From JAAEPI01 sp965212145 (GTDB lineage Bacteria > Bacteroidota > Bacteroidia > Cytophagales > Cyclobacteriaceae): a DNA stretch of 64,000 nt. The position numbers were made by a program, and so were the translations under genes. Position 1 is the first letter of the stretch; each line of letters starts with the position of its first letter. The notes beneath the pieces are model-generated. The model worked only from the letters and a program-made list of their open reading frames with translations, had not been told where the DNA came from and did no database searches. Below, one piece after another: positions 35,138 to 44,318 of the stretch. Where the stretch lies: contig CBDBUY010000004.1 of the NCBI GenBank assembly GCA_965212145.1, positions 620,001-684,000 of the forward strand, written 5' to 3'.

Positions 35138-37333
35138 TTAGATTCCTAATATTTTTTTCAATTGACTTTCGTCCGTTTCGCCTCCAGCGAAATCGTCAAA
35201 CGCCTTTTCGGTTGCTTCAATAATGTGTTTTTGAATAAATGGGGCACCCTCTCTGGCTCCCTGCTCGGGACTTTTAATTACGCATTCCCACTCAAGCACG
35301 GCCCAAACGTCGCATCCATATTCAGTGAGTTTCGAAAAGACAGATTTGAAATCTACCTGACCGTCACCAGGAGAGCGATATCTTCCGGCCCGGTCCTTCC
35401 AGTCTCCATAGCCACCGAAGGTTCCCTTCTTCCCATTGGGCTTAAACTCGGAATCCTTGACGTGAAAAATTTTGATGAACTCATGGTAGTGGTCGATGTA
35501 CTCGATGTAGTCTAGTTGCTGGAGAACGAAATGCGAGGGATCGTACAGAATATTTGCTCGCGGATGGTTGTTGGTCGCCTCTCTGAAGCGCTCAAAAGTC
35601 ACACCGTCATGGATGTCCTCGACTGGGTGCACTTCATATCCGACATCTACGCCATTTTCGTCAAAGGCGTCAAGGATTGGTTTCCACCTTCTGGCTAATT
35701 CCTTAAAACCCATGTCCACTAAGCCTTTGGGTTGCTGGGGCCATGGGTGCATATATGGCCAAAGCAGTGAGCCTGAAAAAGTCGCGTGTGCCTTGGTTCC
35801 AAGCCGTCGACTTACAGTGGCGGCCTTGATCATTCGATCCACAGCCCACTCGGTTCGGGCTTTGAAGTTTCCTTTTTTTAAATGCTCTGGTGCGAATACA
35901 TCAAACATGATGTCGTGAGCTTCATGAACTGCCACAAGCTGGCCTTCAATGTGCGTTGAAAGCTCGGTGATCTCCAGACCGTAATCATTGATTTTTCCTT
36001 TGTACTCGTCACAGTACGTTTCACTTTCATAAGCCAAGTCAAGGTCTATCAGCTTATCTACAATCACGGGAATTTCAACCCCCTTGTAGCCCAGATCAGC
36101 AGCCCATTTACACAGTCCATCAAGTGAATTAAATGGTTCTTTTTCATCAACAAATTGTGCAAAGAATATAGCCGGTCCTTTAATTGTCTTCATGATCAGT
36201 CGATTTGTACCCAAACATTTCCATCTCGGTGGGACTTCACCGTTTTTTTCAATAAAGTCCATGCCTCGAACTCCGTCGTTGATCGTCGGAAATTCAGCCG
36301 GATGGTAATCTTCTCCTCTAATCGCTTTTGCTACTCCTTGATAAATATTGCCCATGGAATCAAAGATTCCCTCCGGATGGCCGGGTGGTAATTTCTGACT
36401 TGCTTCCGCCAGAGGACTGTTATAGCCTTGACCTTTCTTTAAGATGTGAAGGGGTTCTTCATCAGTCAAATGGTACAAGTAATTCGGGTCTTCTTGTCCC
36501 CAACGCAAACCTCCTTTGTCTCCGTAAACGGCAATACGCAGATTATTTTCTTCACCCGTAGCAATCTGACTTGCTCTCAAAACACCTTTCACTCCATCAT
36601 CCAATCGGAGTAATACCGTCCCGTCTATATCCATCGGATTGTCTTCATACAGGAAATTCAAATCTGATAATATGTTATCAACATGTCGGCCTGTTACAAA
36701 CTCCACCATGTCAAACGCATGCGTCCCAATGTCCCCAATACAGCAACTAATGCCTGATTTTTTCGGATCCAGACGCCACGTATTGGATCGTTTTTCTTTG
36801 TCATGGATGATGGGGTTGATCCATCCCTGATAATACTGCACATCCACTTTCTGGATTTTTCCAATCACTCCATCCTCGATCATCTGGCGCATCTGGCGCA
36901 CCATCGGGTAGCCCGTGTAGGTGTAAGTCACCGCAAAAACCTGATTGGTTTTATCCAGGGTGGCCTTTAGGTCAAGTGCTTCTTCATAAGTGGTTGTTAG
37001 TGGCTTCTCACAAATGACGTGAAAGCCGGATTCTACCAGTTTCTTCGCCATCGGGTAATGAAGAAAATTAGGGGTGAGAACTGAGACCACCTGTATCCTT
37101 TGATCTTCCGGGAGTTTGAGCTCCTTCTCGACCATTGTGTCAAAGTCTTTATAAACTCGATCAGTTGGAATTCCGATTTGCTCAGCAAAGCCTACATTCT
37201 CGTCCCAGTTTGGATTGAAACATCCACCAACCAATTGATAACTGTCATGCATGGACGAAGCGATTCTATGAAGCACTCCGATCAACGAATCTCCACCTCC
37301 GCCAAGCACTCCCCATCTAAGTTTTTGTGCCAT
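35138..37333 (-). CDS. Gfo/Idh/MocA oxidoreductase and sugar isomerase/epimerase read as one 731-residue frame (probable frameshift joining two genes)
   Basis: As written the frame is continuous. Residues 1 to about 361 are a Gfo/Idh/MocA oxidoreductase (GVLGGGGDSLIGVLHR, VICEKPLTT, GDIGTHAFDMVEF). Residues from 381 on are a sugar-phosphate isomerase/epimerase TIM barrel (MKTIKGPAIFFAQFV, YEVHPVED, YDPSHF, FHVKD, LEWE, giving the metal-site Glu, Asp, His, Glu). The joining segment is not like either family. Removing one A from the run at 36243-36249 restores a normal Gfo/Idh/MocA C-terminus ending in a TGA at 36198-36196 (378 residues), after which ATG at 36193 opens a 351-residue isomerase. 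I therefore expect two genes: 36196-37333 and 35138-36193. No signal peptide, so both act in the cytoplasm. The start shares one base with the MFS gene stop. Confidence 0.85.
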   Translation of the reverse strand: MAQKLRWGVLGGGGDSLIGVLHRIASSMHDSYQLVGGCFNPNWDENVGFAEQIGIPTDRVYKDFDTMVEKELKLPEDQRIQVVSVLTPNFLHYPMAKKLVESGFHVICEKPLTTTYEEALDLKATLDKTNQVFAVTYTYTGYPMVRQMRQMIEDGVIGKIQKVDVQYYQGWINPIIHDKEKRSNTWRLDPKKSGISCCIGDIGTHAFDMVEFVTGRHVDNILSDLNFLYEDNPMDIDGTVLLRLDDGVKGVLRASQIATGEENNLRIAVYGDKGGLRWGQEDPNYLYHLTDEEPLHILKKGQGYNSPLAEASQKLPPGHPEGIFDSMGNIYQGVAKAIRGEDYHPAEFPTINDGVRGMDFIEKNGEVPPRWKCLGTNRLIMKTIKGPAIFFAQFVDEKEPFNSLDGLCKWAADLGYKGVEIPVIVDKLIDLDLAYESETYCDEYKGKINDYGLEITELSTHIEGQLVAVHEAHDIMFDVFAPEHLKKGNFKARTEWAVDRMIKAATVSRRLGTKAHATFSGSLLWPYMHPWPQQPKGLVDMGFKELARRWKPILDAFDENGVDVGYEVHPVEDIHDGVTFERFREATNNHPRANILYDPSHFVLQQLDYIEYIDHYHEFIKIFHVKDSEFKPNGKKGTFGGYGDWKDRAGRYRSPGDGQVDFKSVFSKLTEYGCDVWAVLEWECVIKSPEQGAREGAPFIQKHIIEATEKAFDDFAGGETDESQLKKILGI
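36191..36253 (-). other. homopolymer frameshift site between the two sugar genes
   Basis: On the minus strand the bases GAAAAAAAC (seven A, 36249 to 36243) are followed in the zero frame by codons for EKNGEVPPRWKCLG, which looks random. One A fewer gives IEKTVKSHRDGNVWVQID then stop, the usual kind of C-terminus for this oxidoreductase family, with the isomerase ATG two bases after that stop. The change could be a sequencing error, a real mutation, or a slippage site. Confidence 0.75.
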
Positions 37334-38541
37334 TATTCTTCGGTTTTGACTTTCTCATTTTTAAATGCCAGCAAGAAAAAGAGCAGTATCACCCCCGCGA
37401 TTCCTGCAGGTATCAACCAAATGGACGTCCAGTCGTGACCTGCACCGACCACATACATGTCCACCACAATTCCGGCCGTTTTGAAGCCAATCAGCATCCC
37501 CACTCCGTAAGTGGCTAGCGTGATTAAGCCTTGAGCCGCACTCCGAATCTTCTTGCCTGCTTTGTTGTCTGTGTAAATCTGGCCTGAGACGAAGAAGAAG
37601 TCATAGCAGATCCCATGAAGAACGATTCCCATGAATAACAGCCAAACTCCAGACCCGGCATCTCCATACGCAAAAGCCACGTACCGAATGGCCCACGCCA
37701 GCATACCGACGACCAGCGTGATTTTCAGACCGAACCTTCGAAGGAATACTGGTAATAGTAGCAAGAAAAGCACTTCCGACACTTGCCCAAAAGTCATGTT
37801 ACCAGCAGCATTGCTCATGCCAACCTCGTTTAGGAATGGATTAGCGAAACTGTAATAAAAGGCCAGTGGAATGCAAATGAGAACCGAGCTCAGGAAGAAG
37901 ACTAGGTAATTTTTATCCTTCAACAGAGCAAGTGCCTCAAGGCCCAAAATGTCACTAATTTTTGCTTTTTGTCCTTTCGCTGGTGGGGGGGCGTCTGGTA
38001 AGAAGAATGAGTACAATCCTAATATCACAGAAGCTCCTGCTCCTACCAGGAATGTTGAACCGAGCATTCCTTTGGCTTCCCAGTTCAGCACATAGCCAAT
38101 CAACATACCAGCGGCAATCCAACCAATGGTTCCCCAGACACGGATTTGTCCGAACTGCTTAGACGCATCTGACATTTGATTGAATGCCACCGCATTGACC
38201 AAGGCTAAGGTGGGCATATAAATGAGCATGTAGGTAAGCAAGTAAGGATAGAATTCGCCAAAAGCAGCAGCACTGCCAGCCATGTATAGGAGCACAGCAC
38301 CCACCAGATGCAAAACTCCAAGAACTTTTTGAGCTGAGAAATACCTGTCGGCAATCAGCCCGATAATAAAAGGTGCGATAATGGCTCCCCAAGCTTGTGT
38401 CATATAGGCTGTTCCCACGGCACCTCCATCGGCGCTGAGCTCCGTGCCCAGATAAGTACCCATAGTCACAAACCATGTTCCCCAAATGAAAAAATTCAGG
38501 AACATCATCAGGGAGAGTTGAATGTTGGTCTTAAGCGTCAT
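37333..38541 (-). CDS. MFS transporter, nucleoside:H+ symporter (NupG/XapB)-like
   Basis: 402 residues with about 12 membrane helices. The N-terminus LMMFLNFFIWGTWFVTMGTY and the GLIADRYF loop are typical of the NupG-like MFS group, which in Bacteroidota sugar clusters is often annotated as a nucleoside or sugar permease. It lies between two sugar-isomerase genes and shares one base with the start of the oxidoreductase (TAATG). It probably imports the monosaccharide or keto-sugar product released in the periplasm. Confidence 0.87.
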   Translation of the reverse strand: MTLKTNIQLSLMMFLNFFIWGTWFVTMGTYLGTELSADGGAVGTAYMTQAWGAIIAPFIIGLIADRYFSAQKVLGVLHLVGAVLLYMAGSAAAFGEFYPYLLTYMLIYMPTLALVNAVAFNQMSDASKQFGQIRVWGTIGWIAAGMLIGYVLNWEAKGMLGSTFLVGAGASVILGLYSFFLPDAPPPAKGQKAKISDILGLEALALLKDKNYLVFFLSSVLICIPLAFYYSFANPFLNEVGMSNAAGNMTFGQVSEVLFLLLLPVFLRRFGLKITLVVGMLAWAIRYVAFAYGDAGSGVWLLFMGIVLHGICYDFFFVSGQIYTDNKAGKKIRSAAQGLITLATYGVGMLIGFKTAGIVVDMYVVGAGHDWTSIWLIPAGIAGVILLFFLLAFKNEKVKTEE

Positions 38542-38551
38542 GTTGTTTAGG

Positions 38552-39547
38552 TTATGCTAGTTCTTTTGCTGATTCAATCAATAATTTCTTGGTTGCCAGA
38601 ATGCCCTCCTCTTCGCTCAATCGATCCCCTTCGTATTCTACTCCAATGAATCCCTCGTATCCGGCCTCTTTCACAATGCCAAGCATTCGTGTGTAGTCGA
38701 TTTTGGTTTCCTTTCCTTCCTCGTCAAAGTCATAAGATTTGGCACTGACGGCCTTGGCGGCAGGCATGAGCTCTTTAATTCCCTTGTACATATCGTACTC
38801 CTCTTCACACTCACCCCAGCGTGCTCCATCTTTTCGCTTGGTGCAGAAATTACCGAAATCGGGCAGGGTGCCGACATTGTCCATGCCTACTTCATTGATC
38901 ACTTCCATCAGCAAGGCAGCATCGGACGTCAGCCAGCCGTGATTCTCAATGATGATGTTGACATTCTTGTCTTTGGCGTATGTTCCTAGTTTGGTCAATC
39001 CATCAATGGATGCCGCCTTCCATGGTTCCGGCTCAAATTCACCAAACATGTTGATTCGCATCGAGTGACATCCCAATCCGGCCGTAGCATCCACCCATGG
39101 GTAATGCATTTCTACCGCAGTATTCCTGGTATCCACATCACTCACCGCTATATCCCCTTTGCCCGGCTCTAGATCAACCATCATTATCAGGTTTTTGATT
39201 TCATTGTCAGCCGCTCTTTGATTGAGTTCCTTGACCAAATCATCCATGCTCATTCCGGCTTCCAGGTTTTTCTTATAGAGATGATTCACATATTCTATTC
39301 CTTCAAATCCCCAAGCCTTAGACTGCTTCGCAAAATCCATTGGATCCAATTGACCCTCCCAAATCATTCTGTGGACTGACCACTGAGCCAACGAAAGTTT
39401 AAAAAAAGGGGAGAATTCTGATGGTTCAGCATCCGGTGTTTCACTTCCGGCTTCAGATTTTGCTGATGGCTGGCAAGCATAGATTCCTGACAGCCCGATT
39501 CCCATTCCGGCCAATGCAGAGTTGCGAAGAAAGATTCGTCTTTTCAT
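38552..39547 (-). CDS. exported sugar-phosphate isomerase/epimerase-type TIM barrel
   Basis: 331 residues. An N-terminal signal (MKRRIFLRNSALAGMGIGLS) has a Tat-like twin Arg and is followed by a Cys in GIYAC that could be lipidated. The TIM barrel (xylose-isomerase-like, AP endonuclease 2 superfamily) shows LSLAQWSVHRMIW, IIIENHGW, LPDFGNF and FIGVEYEGD with metal-ligand type acidic residues. A periplasmic location argues against a phosphorylated substrate. In the 3-keto-glycoside route, proteins of this fold act as metal-dependent eliminases or hydratases, and I infer that here. First gene of the leftward operon. Confidence 0.85.
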   Translation of the reverse strand: MKRRIFLRNSALAGMGIGLSGIYACQPSAKSEAGSETPDAEPSEFSPFFKLSLAQWSVHRMIWEGQLDPMDFAKQSKAWGFEGIEYVNHLYKKNLEAGMSMDDLVKELNQRAADNEIKNLIMMVDLEPGKGDIAVSDVDTRNTAVEMHYPWVDATAGLGCHSMRINMFGEFEPEPWKAASIDGLTKLGTYAKDKNVNIIIENHGWLTSDAALLMEVINEVGMDNVGTLPDFGNFCTKRKDGARWGECEEEYDMYKGIKELMPAAKAVSAKSYDFDEEGKETKIDYTRMLGIVKEAGYEGFIGVEYEGDRLSEEEGILATKKLLIESAKELA

Positions 39548-39705
39548 GGTTGATTGGTTAGCTCTTGGTTAAGAAATTCTACAAAACAGACATGAAATCT
39601 ACTGATTATCCTGACTGCAAACGATTCCGATGAAAAAATTTTATTCGGATAATAAATCTAATGAGTATTATTAAATTCCAAATTCGTATTCACTACCCAA
39701 ATCAA

Positions 39706-41421
39706 ATGGAACTATTTAACTATCAATCAGAAGCCGAATCTTATGACGCCATTGTTGTGGGCACTGGGATTAGTGGCGGATGGGCAGCTAAAGAGCTTAC
39801 AGAAAAAGGACTCAAGACCTTAGTGCTGGAAAGAGGTCGAATGGTCAAGCACATTCAGGATTATCCGACCATGAACAAGGACCCCTGGGACTTCCCAAAT
39901 GGCGGAAAGCAAACCAGGGAGGAAGCTGCCAGACAAGAGAAACAAGCCAGAACCGGTTACACAACACACAAAAAGCACAGCCACTTTTTCGTGGATGATA
40001 TTGATCACCCCTACAACGAAACCAAGCGATTTGACTGGATGCGTGGCTACCATGTCGGCGGACGTTCGATCATGTGGGGAAAGCACAGTTACCGATTGAG
40101 TGAAATTGATTTTGAAGCCAACCTAAGAGATGGTGTGGGTGTAGACTGGCCAATCCGATACAAGGATTTAGCCCCCTGGTATGATTATGTGGAGGAGTTC
40201 ATCGGGGTAAGTGGTGAAAATCTTGGATTGCCACAATTGCCGGATGGGAAATTCCTTCCTGTGATGCCCATGAATTGTGCGGAAGATCACTTGAAAAAAA
40301 GTATCTCAAAAAATTACAAAGACAGAGTTCTATCGATGGGCCGAGTTGCTCATATCACTAAAGGCACAAAACCGGGTCTGGGTAGGAGTACTTGTCAGTA
40401 TAGAAATAGATGTTCAAGCGGCTGCCCGTATGGCGCTTACTTCTCTAGTAATTCGTCCACTTTGCCAATGGCCGAAGCAACCGGCAACATGACGCTCCGG
40501 CCAAATTCAATTGTCCATGAGGTCATGTACGACAAGGACAAAAAGCGGGCGACCGGCGTGAGAGTCATTGATGCCGAGAGTAATCAGACTTATGAGTACA
40601 AAGCAAAGGTCATTTTCATGTGCGCATCGGCAATAGCGTCTACATCTATTTTGATGCAATCAAAGAGCGATCGCTTTCCTGAAGGTTTGGGAAATGATTC
40701 AGGTGAACTTGGACATAACATTATGGATCACCACTTCAGAGTGGGGGCTTATGGTAAACTTGAAGGGTACGACGACAAGTATTACAAAGGCCGTAGACCT
40801 AATGGTATTTACATGCCTAGATTTAGAAATCTGGGTGGTGACACTGACAGCAAGGATTTCATTCGTGGTTATGGCTATCAAGGTGGCGGAAGTAGAGGAG
40901 CCTGGGAAGAGAATGTGGCCGAACTGAGTCACGGACAGGATTTGACAAAGAAAATCGTGGAGCCTGGGAAATGGGAAATGGGTATGATGGCCTTTGGGGA
41001 ATGTCTCCCTTACCATGAGAATAAAATGACCCTGGATTACGAGACGACTGATAAATGGGGGTTACCTACGGTTACCTTCGATGCGGAATTCAAGGAAAAT
41101 GAAATGGCCATGCGCAAAGACATGAAGCAGCAGGCTGAAGAAATGCTCACCGATGCTGGGTTTAAGGACGTTGGGACCTATGATGACATGGGTGCGCCAG
41201 GGCTGGGAATTCACGAAATGGGAACTGCCAGAATGGGACGAGATCCTAAAACCTCTGTCCTCAACGGAAACAATCAAGTGCATGCCGTGAAGAACGTGTA
41301 TGTCACGGATGGTGCAGCAATGACCTCAGCGGGTTGTCAAAATCCATCATTGACTTACATGGCGTTAACAGCTCGAGCAGCCAGTCATGCAGTGGAAGAA
41401 TTGAAAAAGCAAAACCTCTAA
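39706..41421 (+). CDS. GMC-family flavoprotein dehydrogenase, large subunit
   Basis: 571 residues from ATG 39706; the frame opens 45 bases earlier but the additional residues precede the FAD motif unusually far. FAD-binding VVGTGISGGWAAKELTEKG, GGRSIMWGKHSYR and the C-terminal His region GLGIHEMGTARMG, then TDGAAMTSAGCQNPSLT. It has no signal peptide and is followed four bases later by a small subunit with a Tat-like signal, the arrangement of membrane-linked gluconate/sorbitol and glycoside-3-dehydrogenases. With its neighbours this fits oxidation of a sugar at C3. Electron acceptor not encoded nearby. Confidence 0.9.
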   Translation: MELFNYQSEAESYDAIVVGTGISGGWAAKELTEKGLKTLVLERGRMVKHIQDYPTMNKDPWDFPNGGKQTREEAARQEKQARTGYTTHKKHSHFFVDDIDHPYNETKRFDWMRGYHVGGRSIMWGKHSYRLSEIDFEANLRDGVGVDWPIRYKDLAPWYDYVEEFIGVSGENLGLPQLPDGKFLPVMPMNCAEDHLKKSISKNYKDRVLSMGRVAHITKGTKPGLGRSTCQYRNRCSSGCPYGAYFSSNSSTLPMAEATGNMTLRPNSIVHEVMYDKDKKRATGVRVIDAESNQTYEYKAKVIFMCASAIASTSILMQSKSDRFPEGLGNDSGELGHNIMDHHFRVGAYGKLEGYDDKYYKGRRPNGIYMPRFRNLGGDTDSKDFIRGYGYQGGGSRGAWEENVAELSHGQDLTKKIVEPGKWEMGMMAFGECLPYHENKMTLDYETTDKWGLPTVTFDAEFKENEMAMRKDMKQQAEEMLTDAGFKDVGTYDDMGAPGLGIHEMGTARMGRDPKTSVLNGNNQVHAVKNVYVTDGAAMTSAGCQNPSLTYMALTARAASHAVEELKKQNL

Positions 41422-41425
41422 AGAC

Positions 41426-42070
41426 ATGGAAAGAAGACAAGCAATCAAAAATCTTGGATTGTCCTTCGGGGCATTTGTAGCTACGCCAACGGCGTTGAGC
41501 TTACTTCAGAGCTGTGGACCAAGCATGGAACCGTGGACTCCCGTTTTTCTTTCTGAGGATCAAGGGAAATTATTGCGTAAGGTCGTGGACGGCATCTTGC
41601 CGGCAGTGGATGGATATCCCAGTGCCACAGGTGCCAATGTGCACGTGTTTATCGATAAGTATCTTGATGAAGTGATGCCTCTCGAAGATCGTGCGAGTAT
41701 CGTTGAAGGGCTGGATGGTTTATCGGGAAAAGTTCTCGCCTTTGCTGAAGAGGACGATATGGCCAGTGTGACACAGGAGCAAATGGATGCTTTCTTAAAT
41801 GAGAATTTGAAAAAATCTCAGGAGGATCTTGACGCGATGAATGAGTTGGTTGGTGAACTCTTTGGTAGCGGGACTGACCCAAAGGACTTCCCTGATGACA
41901 TCAAATCCAGCATGCTTCTTCAAAACATTCGCGAGTTCTCGATCTGGGCTTATAAGAACAACGAGAACGTTTGTGAGAACATCATGGCCTATGATCCGAT
42001 TCCTGGAACCTATGTGGGTTGCGGAGACCTGCAGGAATTGTCAGGAGGCAAGGCCTGGCCGGAAGGGTGA
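41426..42070 (+). CDS. gluconate 2-dehydrogenase subunit 3-family protein
   Basis: 214 residues with a Tat-type N-terminus (MERRQAIKNLGLSFGAFVAT) and a Cys in LLQSCG that may be lipidated. Family PF13618 small subunits guide the folded GMC flavoprotein through Tat and stabilise it. It lies four bases after the flavoprotein gene. A cytochrome c subunit, usual third partner of such dehydrogenases, is not found in the window. Confidence 0.88.
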   Translation: MERRQAIKNLGLSFGAFVATPTALSLLQSCGPSMEPWTPVFLSEDQGKLLRKVVDGILPAVDGYPSATGANVHVFIDKYLDEVMPLEDRASIVEGLDGLSGKVLAFAEEDDMASVTQEQMDAFLNENLKKSQEDLDAMNELVGELFGSGTDPKDFPDDIKSSMLLQNIREFSIWAYKNNENVCENIMAYDPIPGTYVGCGDLQELSGGKAWPEG

Positions 42071-42082
42071 TACGCATTTTCC

Positions 42083-42169
42083 AGGTCACGCTGAGGAACT
42101 CGAAGCGTTTTCTATTTAGAATTACAAATTTCGAGCATCTCACATTTCGAGAGCCTCAATGTGACAGGG
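42083..42169. repeat. REP-like inverted pair
   Basis: Two arms in opposite orientation: 42085-42105 (core GTCACGCTGAGGAACTCGAA) and 42145-42165 (reverse complement core GTCACATTGAGGCTCTCGAA). They match at 16 of 21 bases by eye. A third partial copy of the right arm is at 42127-42141. The same core occurs at 60.7 kb. The pair sits between the convergent stops of the GMC small subunit and recG, the usual place for REP elements. Confidence 0.7.
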
Positions 42170-42195
42170 TTATGTGTTGAGGAGTTGAAATCATT

Positions 42196-44289
42196 CTAAC
42201 TAATCCTCCCCCAATTCACCACATTCTTACTTAGGGTATCAATGTGCCTTCTGATAGGTTGGTGTTCAGGAAGCAATAGATTTCGATCCTTTTTCAAAAT
42301 GTCCTGAGCGGCGATTCGGGCATGCTTCAGGATTTCACCGTCTCGGGTAATGTCGGAAACAAGGAGATCGACAATTCCGCTTTGCTGCGTTCCCATCAAG
42401 TCACCCGGTCCACGAAGCTTCAAATCCATCTCTGCTATTCTGAAACCATCCGTCGTGTCGACCATGGTCTTCAATCTCGTTTTTCCTTCATTGCTGAGCT
42501 TGTCGCCACTCATGAGCACGCAGTATGACTGCTCGGCTCCACGGCCAACCCGTCCTCTCAGCTGGTGTAGCTGACTCAGCCCAAAGCGCTCTGAACTTTC
42601 AATCACCATCACAGATGCATTGGGCACATCCACGCCCACTTCGATGACTGTGGTCGCCACCATGATTTTGGTTTCTCCTTTAACGAAGCGTTGCATTTCC
42701 CAGTCCTTGTCCTCGGCCTTCATCCGACCATGAACGACCGAAATTGGGTAATCTGGAAACCTCCTCGAAATCGACTCATAACCATCCATGAGGTGATTGT
42801 AATCAAGCTTTTCGGATTCCTCAATCAGGGGATAAACGACATATATCTGACGCCCTTTTTTGATCTCCTCCTCCATCAACCCGAACATTTTCAGTCGTCC
42901 TGATTCCCGGTAATGCATGGTCTGGATTGGTTTTCTTCCAGCAGGCAATTCATCAATGACCGACACATCCAAATCGCCATAAAGGGTCATAGCCAAAGTC
43001 CGTGGGATCGGTGTGGCGGTCATGACCAGCACGTGAGGATACACGTCCTTGTTCTTTTGCCAGAGCCTGGCGCGCTGTGCCACCCCAAACCGATGCTGCT
43101 CATCGATCACGGCCAACCCCAGTTGTTTAAACGCCACCCGGTCTTCAAGCAATGCGTGCGTTCCCACAATCAAATGAAGTTCGCCTTGTTTTAGATAGTC
43201 AAGAATGATTTTTCGGTCAGCCTTTTTGGTGGAGCCCGTGAGCAAAGCCACCCTAATGCCCATCGGCTCACAGTACTCTCGCAAGTTTTTATAATGCTGC
43301 TCGGCCAGAATTTCCGTGGGGGCCATAAAGGCGCATTGTGCCTCAGACCCAATGGAAATCAGCATACTCAGGAAGGCCACCATGGTTTTGCCGCTTCCCA
43401 CATCGCCTTGCACCAGCCGGTTCATCTGCTGACCAGATCTCAGATCGGCATAGATTTCCTTGATGACGCGTTTCTGTGCACCGGTCAACTCAAAAGGCAA
43501 ATGTTTTTCGTAGTATTCTGTGAGCCTTGAACTGTTGTCCAAAACGATTCCGGGATGGCTTTCTTCCCTCTCACCTTTCACCTGAAGGATTTGCAACTGG
43601 ATGTAAAACAACTCCTCAAATTTCAAACGCCTTTTGGCCTCCTCCAGCTGTTTGAGGTTTTCGGGGAAGTGGATTCTGGCCATGGCATTGACCTTGTCCA
43701 TCAGCCGAAAATCTTCTAGCAAAAACTGCGGTAAGGTTTCATGAAAATACTGAACAGCGGCGGGCATAACCGTTTCCAGTGCTTTGCTGAAAAACTTCGA
43801 ATCGATAAAGTGCCTCTTGAGCTTTTCGGTAGAATGATAAACCGGCTGAAGTCGTCCTCCTTGTTGATTTGCTTCTGTCAGGGGTTCAAGTTCCGGATGG
43901 GCGATGTTCAGCTTACCTCCGAACCATGTCGGTTTACCATACAGAACATAGTTCACCCCTTTCTTGATGTGTTTTTCGATCCAATTGACGCCCTTGAACC
44001 AGACCAGCTCTATTCTCGATTCGCCATCAGAAAACTGTGCGACCAGTCGCTGCTTTCTGGGTTGTCCAACTTTTGACATGGTCATAATCTGCCCAACGAC
44101 CTGCACATTGGCATCAATGTCCCGAAGCTCCCTGATTTTATGAAACTGCGTCCGATCCTCATACCTAAACGGATAGTATTGAATCAGGTCACCAATGGTG
44201 AAAATCCCGAGTTCCTTCTTGAGCAACTCAGCCCGCTGAGGCCCCACGCCTTTGATGAATTCCAGCCCTTGCGCAAAGTACCCGGTCAT
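42196..44289 (-). CDS. recG: ATP-dependent DNA helicase RecG
   Basis: 697-residue branch-migrating helicase that remodels stalled forks and Holliday junctions. The N-terminal wedge domain begins FIKGVGPQRAELLKKELG. The helicase core shows LVQGDVGSGKTMVAFL (Walker A), VIDEQHRFGV (DEQH box), MTATPIPRTLAMTLYGDLD, and ESSERFGLSQLHQLRGRVGR. Length and motif order are normal. It is convergent with the GMC small-subunit gene and lies downstream of higA. Confidence 0.97.
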   Translation of the reverse strand: MTGYFAQGLEFIKGVGPQRAELLKKELGIFTIGDLIQYYPFRYEDRTQFHKIRELRDIDANVQVVGQIMTMSKVGQPRKQRLVAQFSDGESRIELVWFKGVNWIEKHIKKGVNYVLYGKPTWFGGKLNIAHPELEPLTEANQQGGRLQPVYHSTEKLKRHFIDSKFFSKALETVMPAAVQYFHETLPQFLLEDFRLMDKVNAMARIHFPENLKQLEEAKRRLKFEELFYIQLQILQVKGEREESHPGIVLDNSSRLTEYYEKHLPFELTGAQKRVIKEIYADLRSGQQMNRLVQGDVGSGKTMVAFLSMLISIGSEAQCAFMAPTEILAEQHYKNLREYCEPMGIRVALLTGSTKKADRKIILDYLKQGELHLIVGTHALLEDRVAFKQLGLAVIDEQHRFGVAQRARLWQKNKDVYPHVLVMTATPIPRTLAMTLYGDLDVSVIDELPAGRKPIQTMHYRESGRLKMFGLMEEEIKKGRQIYVVYPLIEESEKLDYNHLMDGYESISRRFPDYPISVVHGRMKAEDKDWEMQRFVKGETKIMVATTVIEVGVDVPNASVMVIESSERFGLSQLHQLRGRVGRGAEQSYCVLMSGDKLSNEGKTRLKTMVDTTDGFRIAEMDLKLRGPGDLMGTQQSGIVDLLVSDITRDGEILKHARIAAQDILKKDRNLLLPEHQPIRRHIDTLSKNVVNWGRIS

Positions 44290-44318
44290 GAGGCTAAGAT
44301 AGGTTTAGGGCAGTTAGT

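Noticed and set aside
36241..36250. Programmed -1 frameshift at A-AAA-AAC as the main explanation of the joined frame
   Set aside because: The -1 frame stops after one codon, and the family-like ending requires a +1 correction; a simple one-base indel explains the data better. It is kept as a secondary possibility only.
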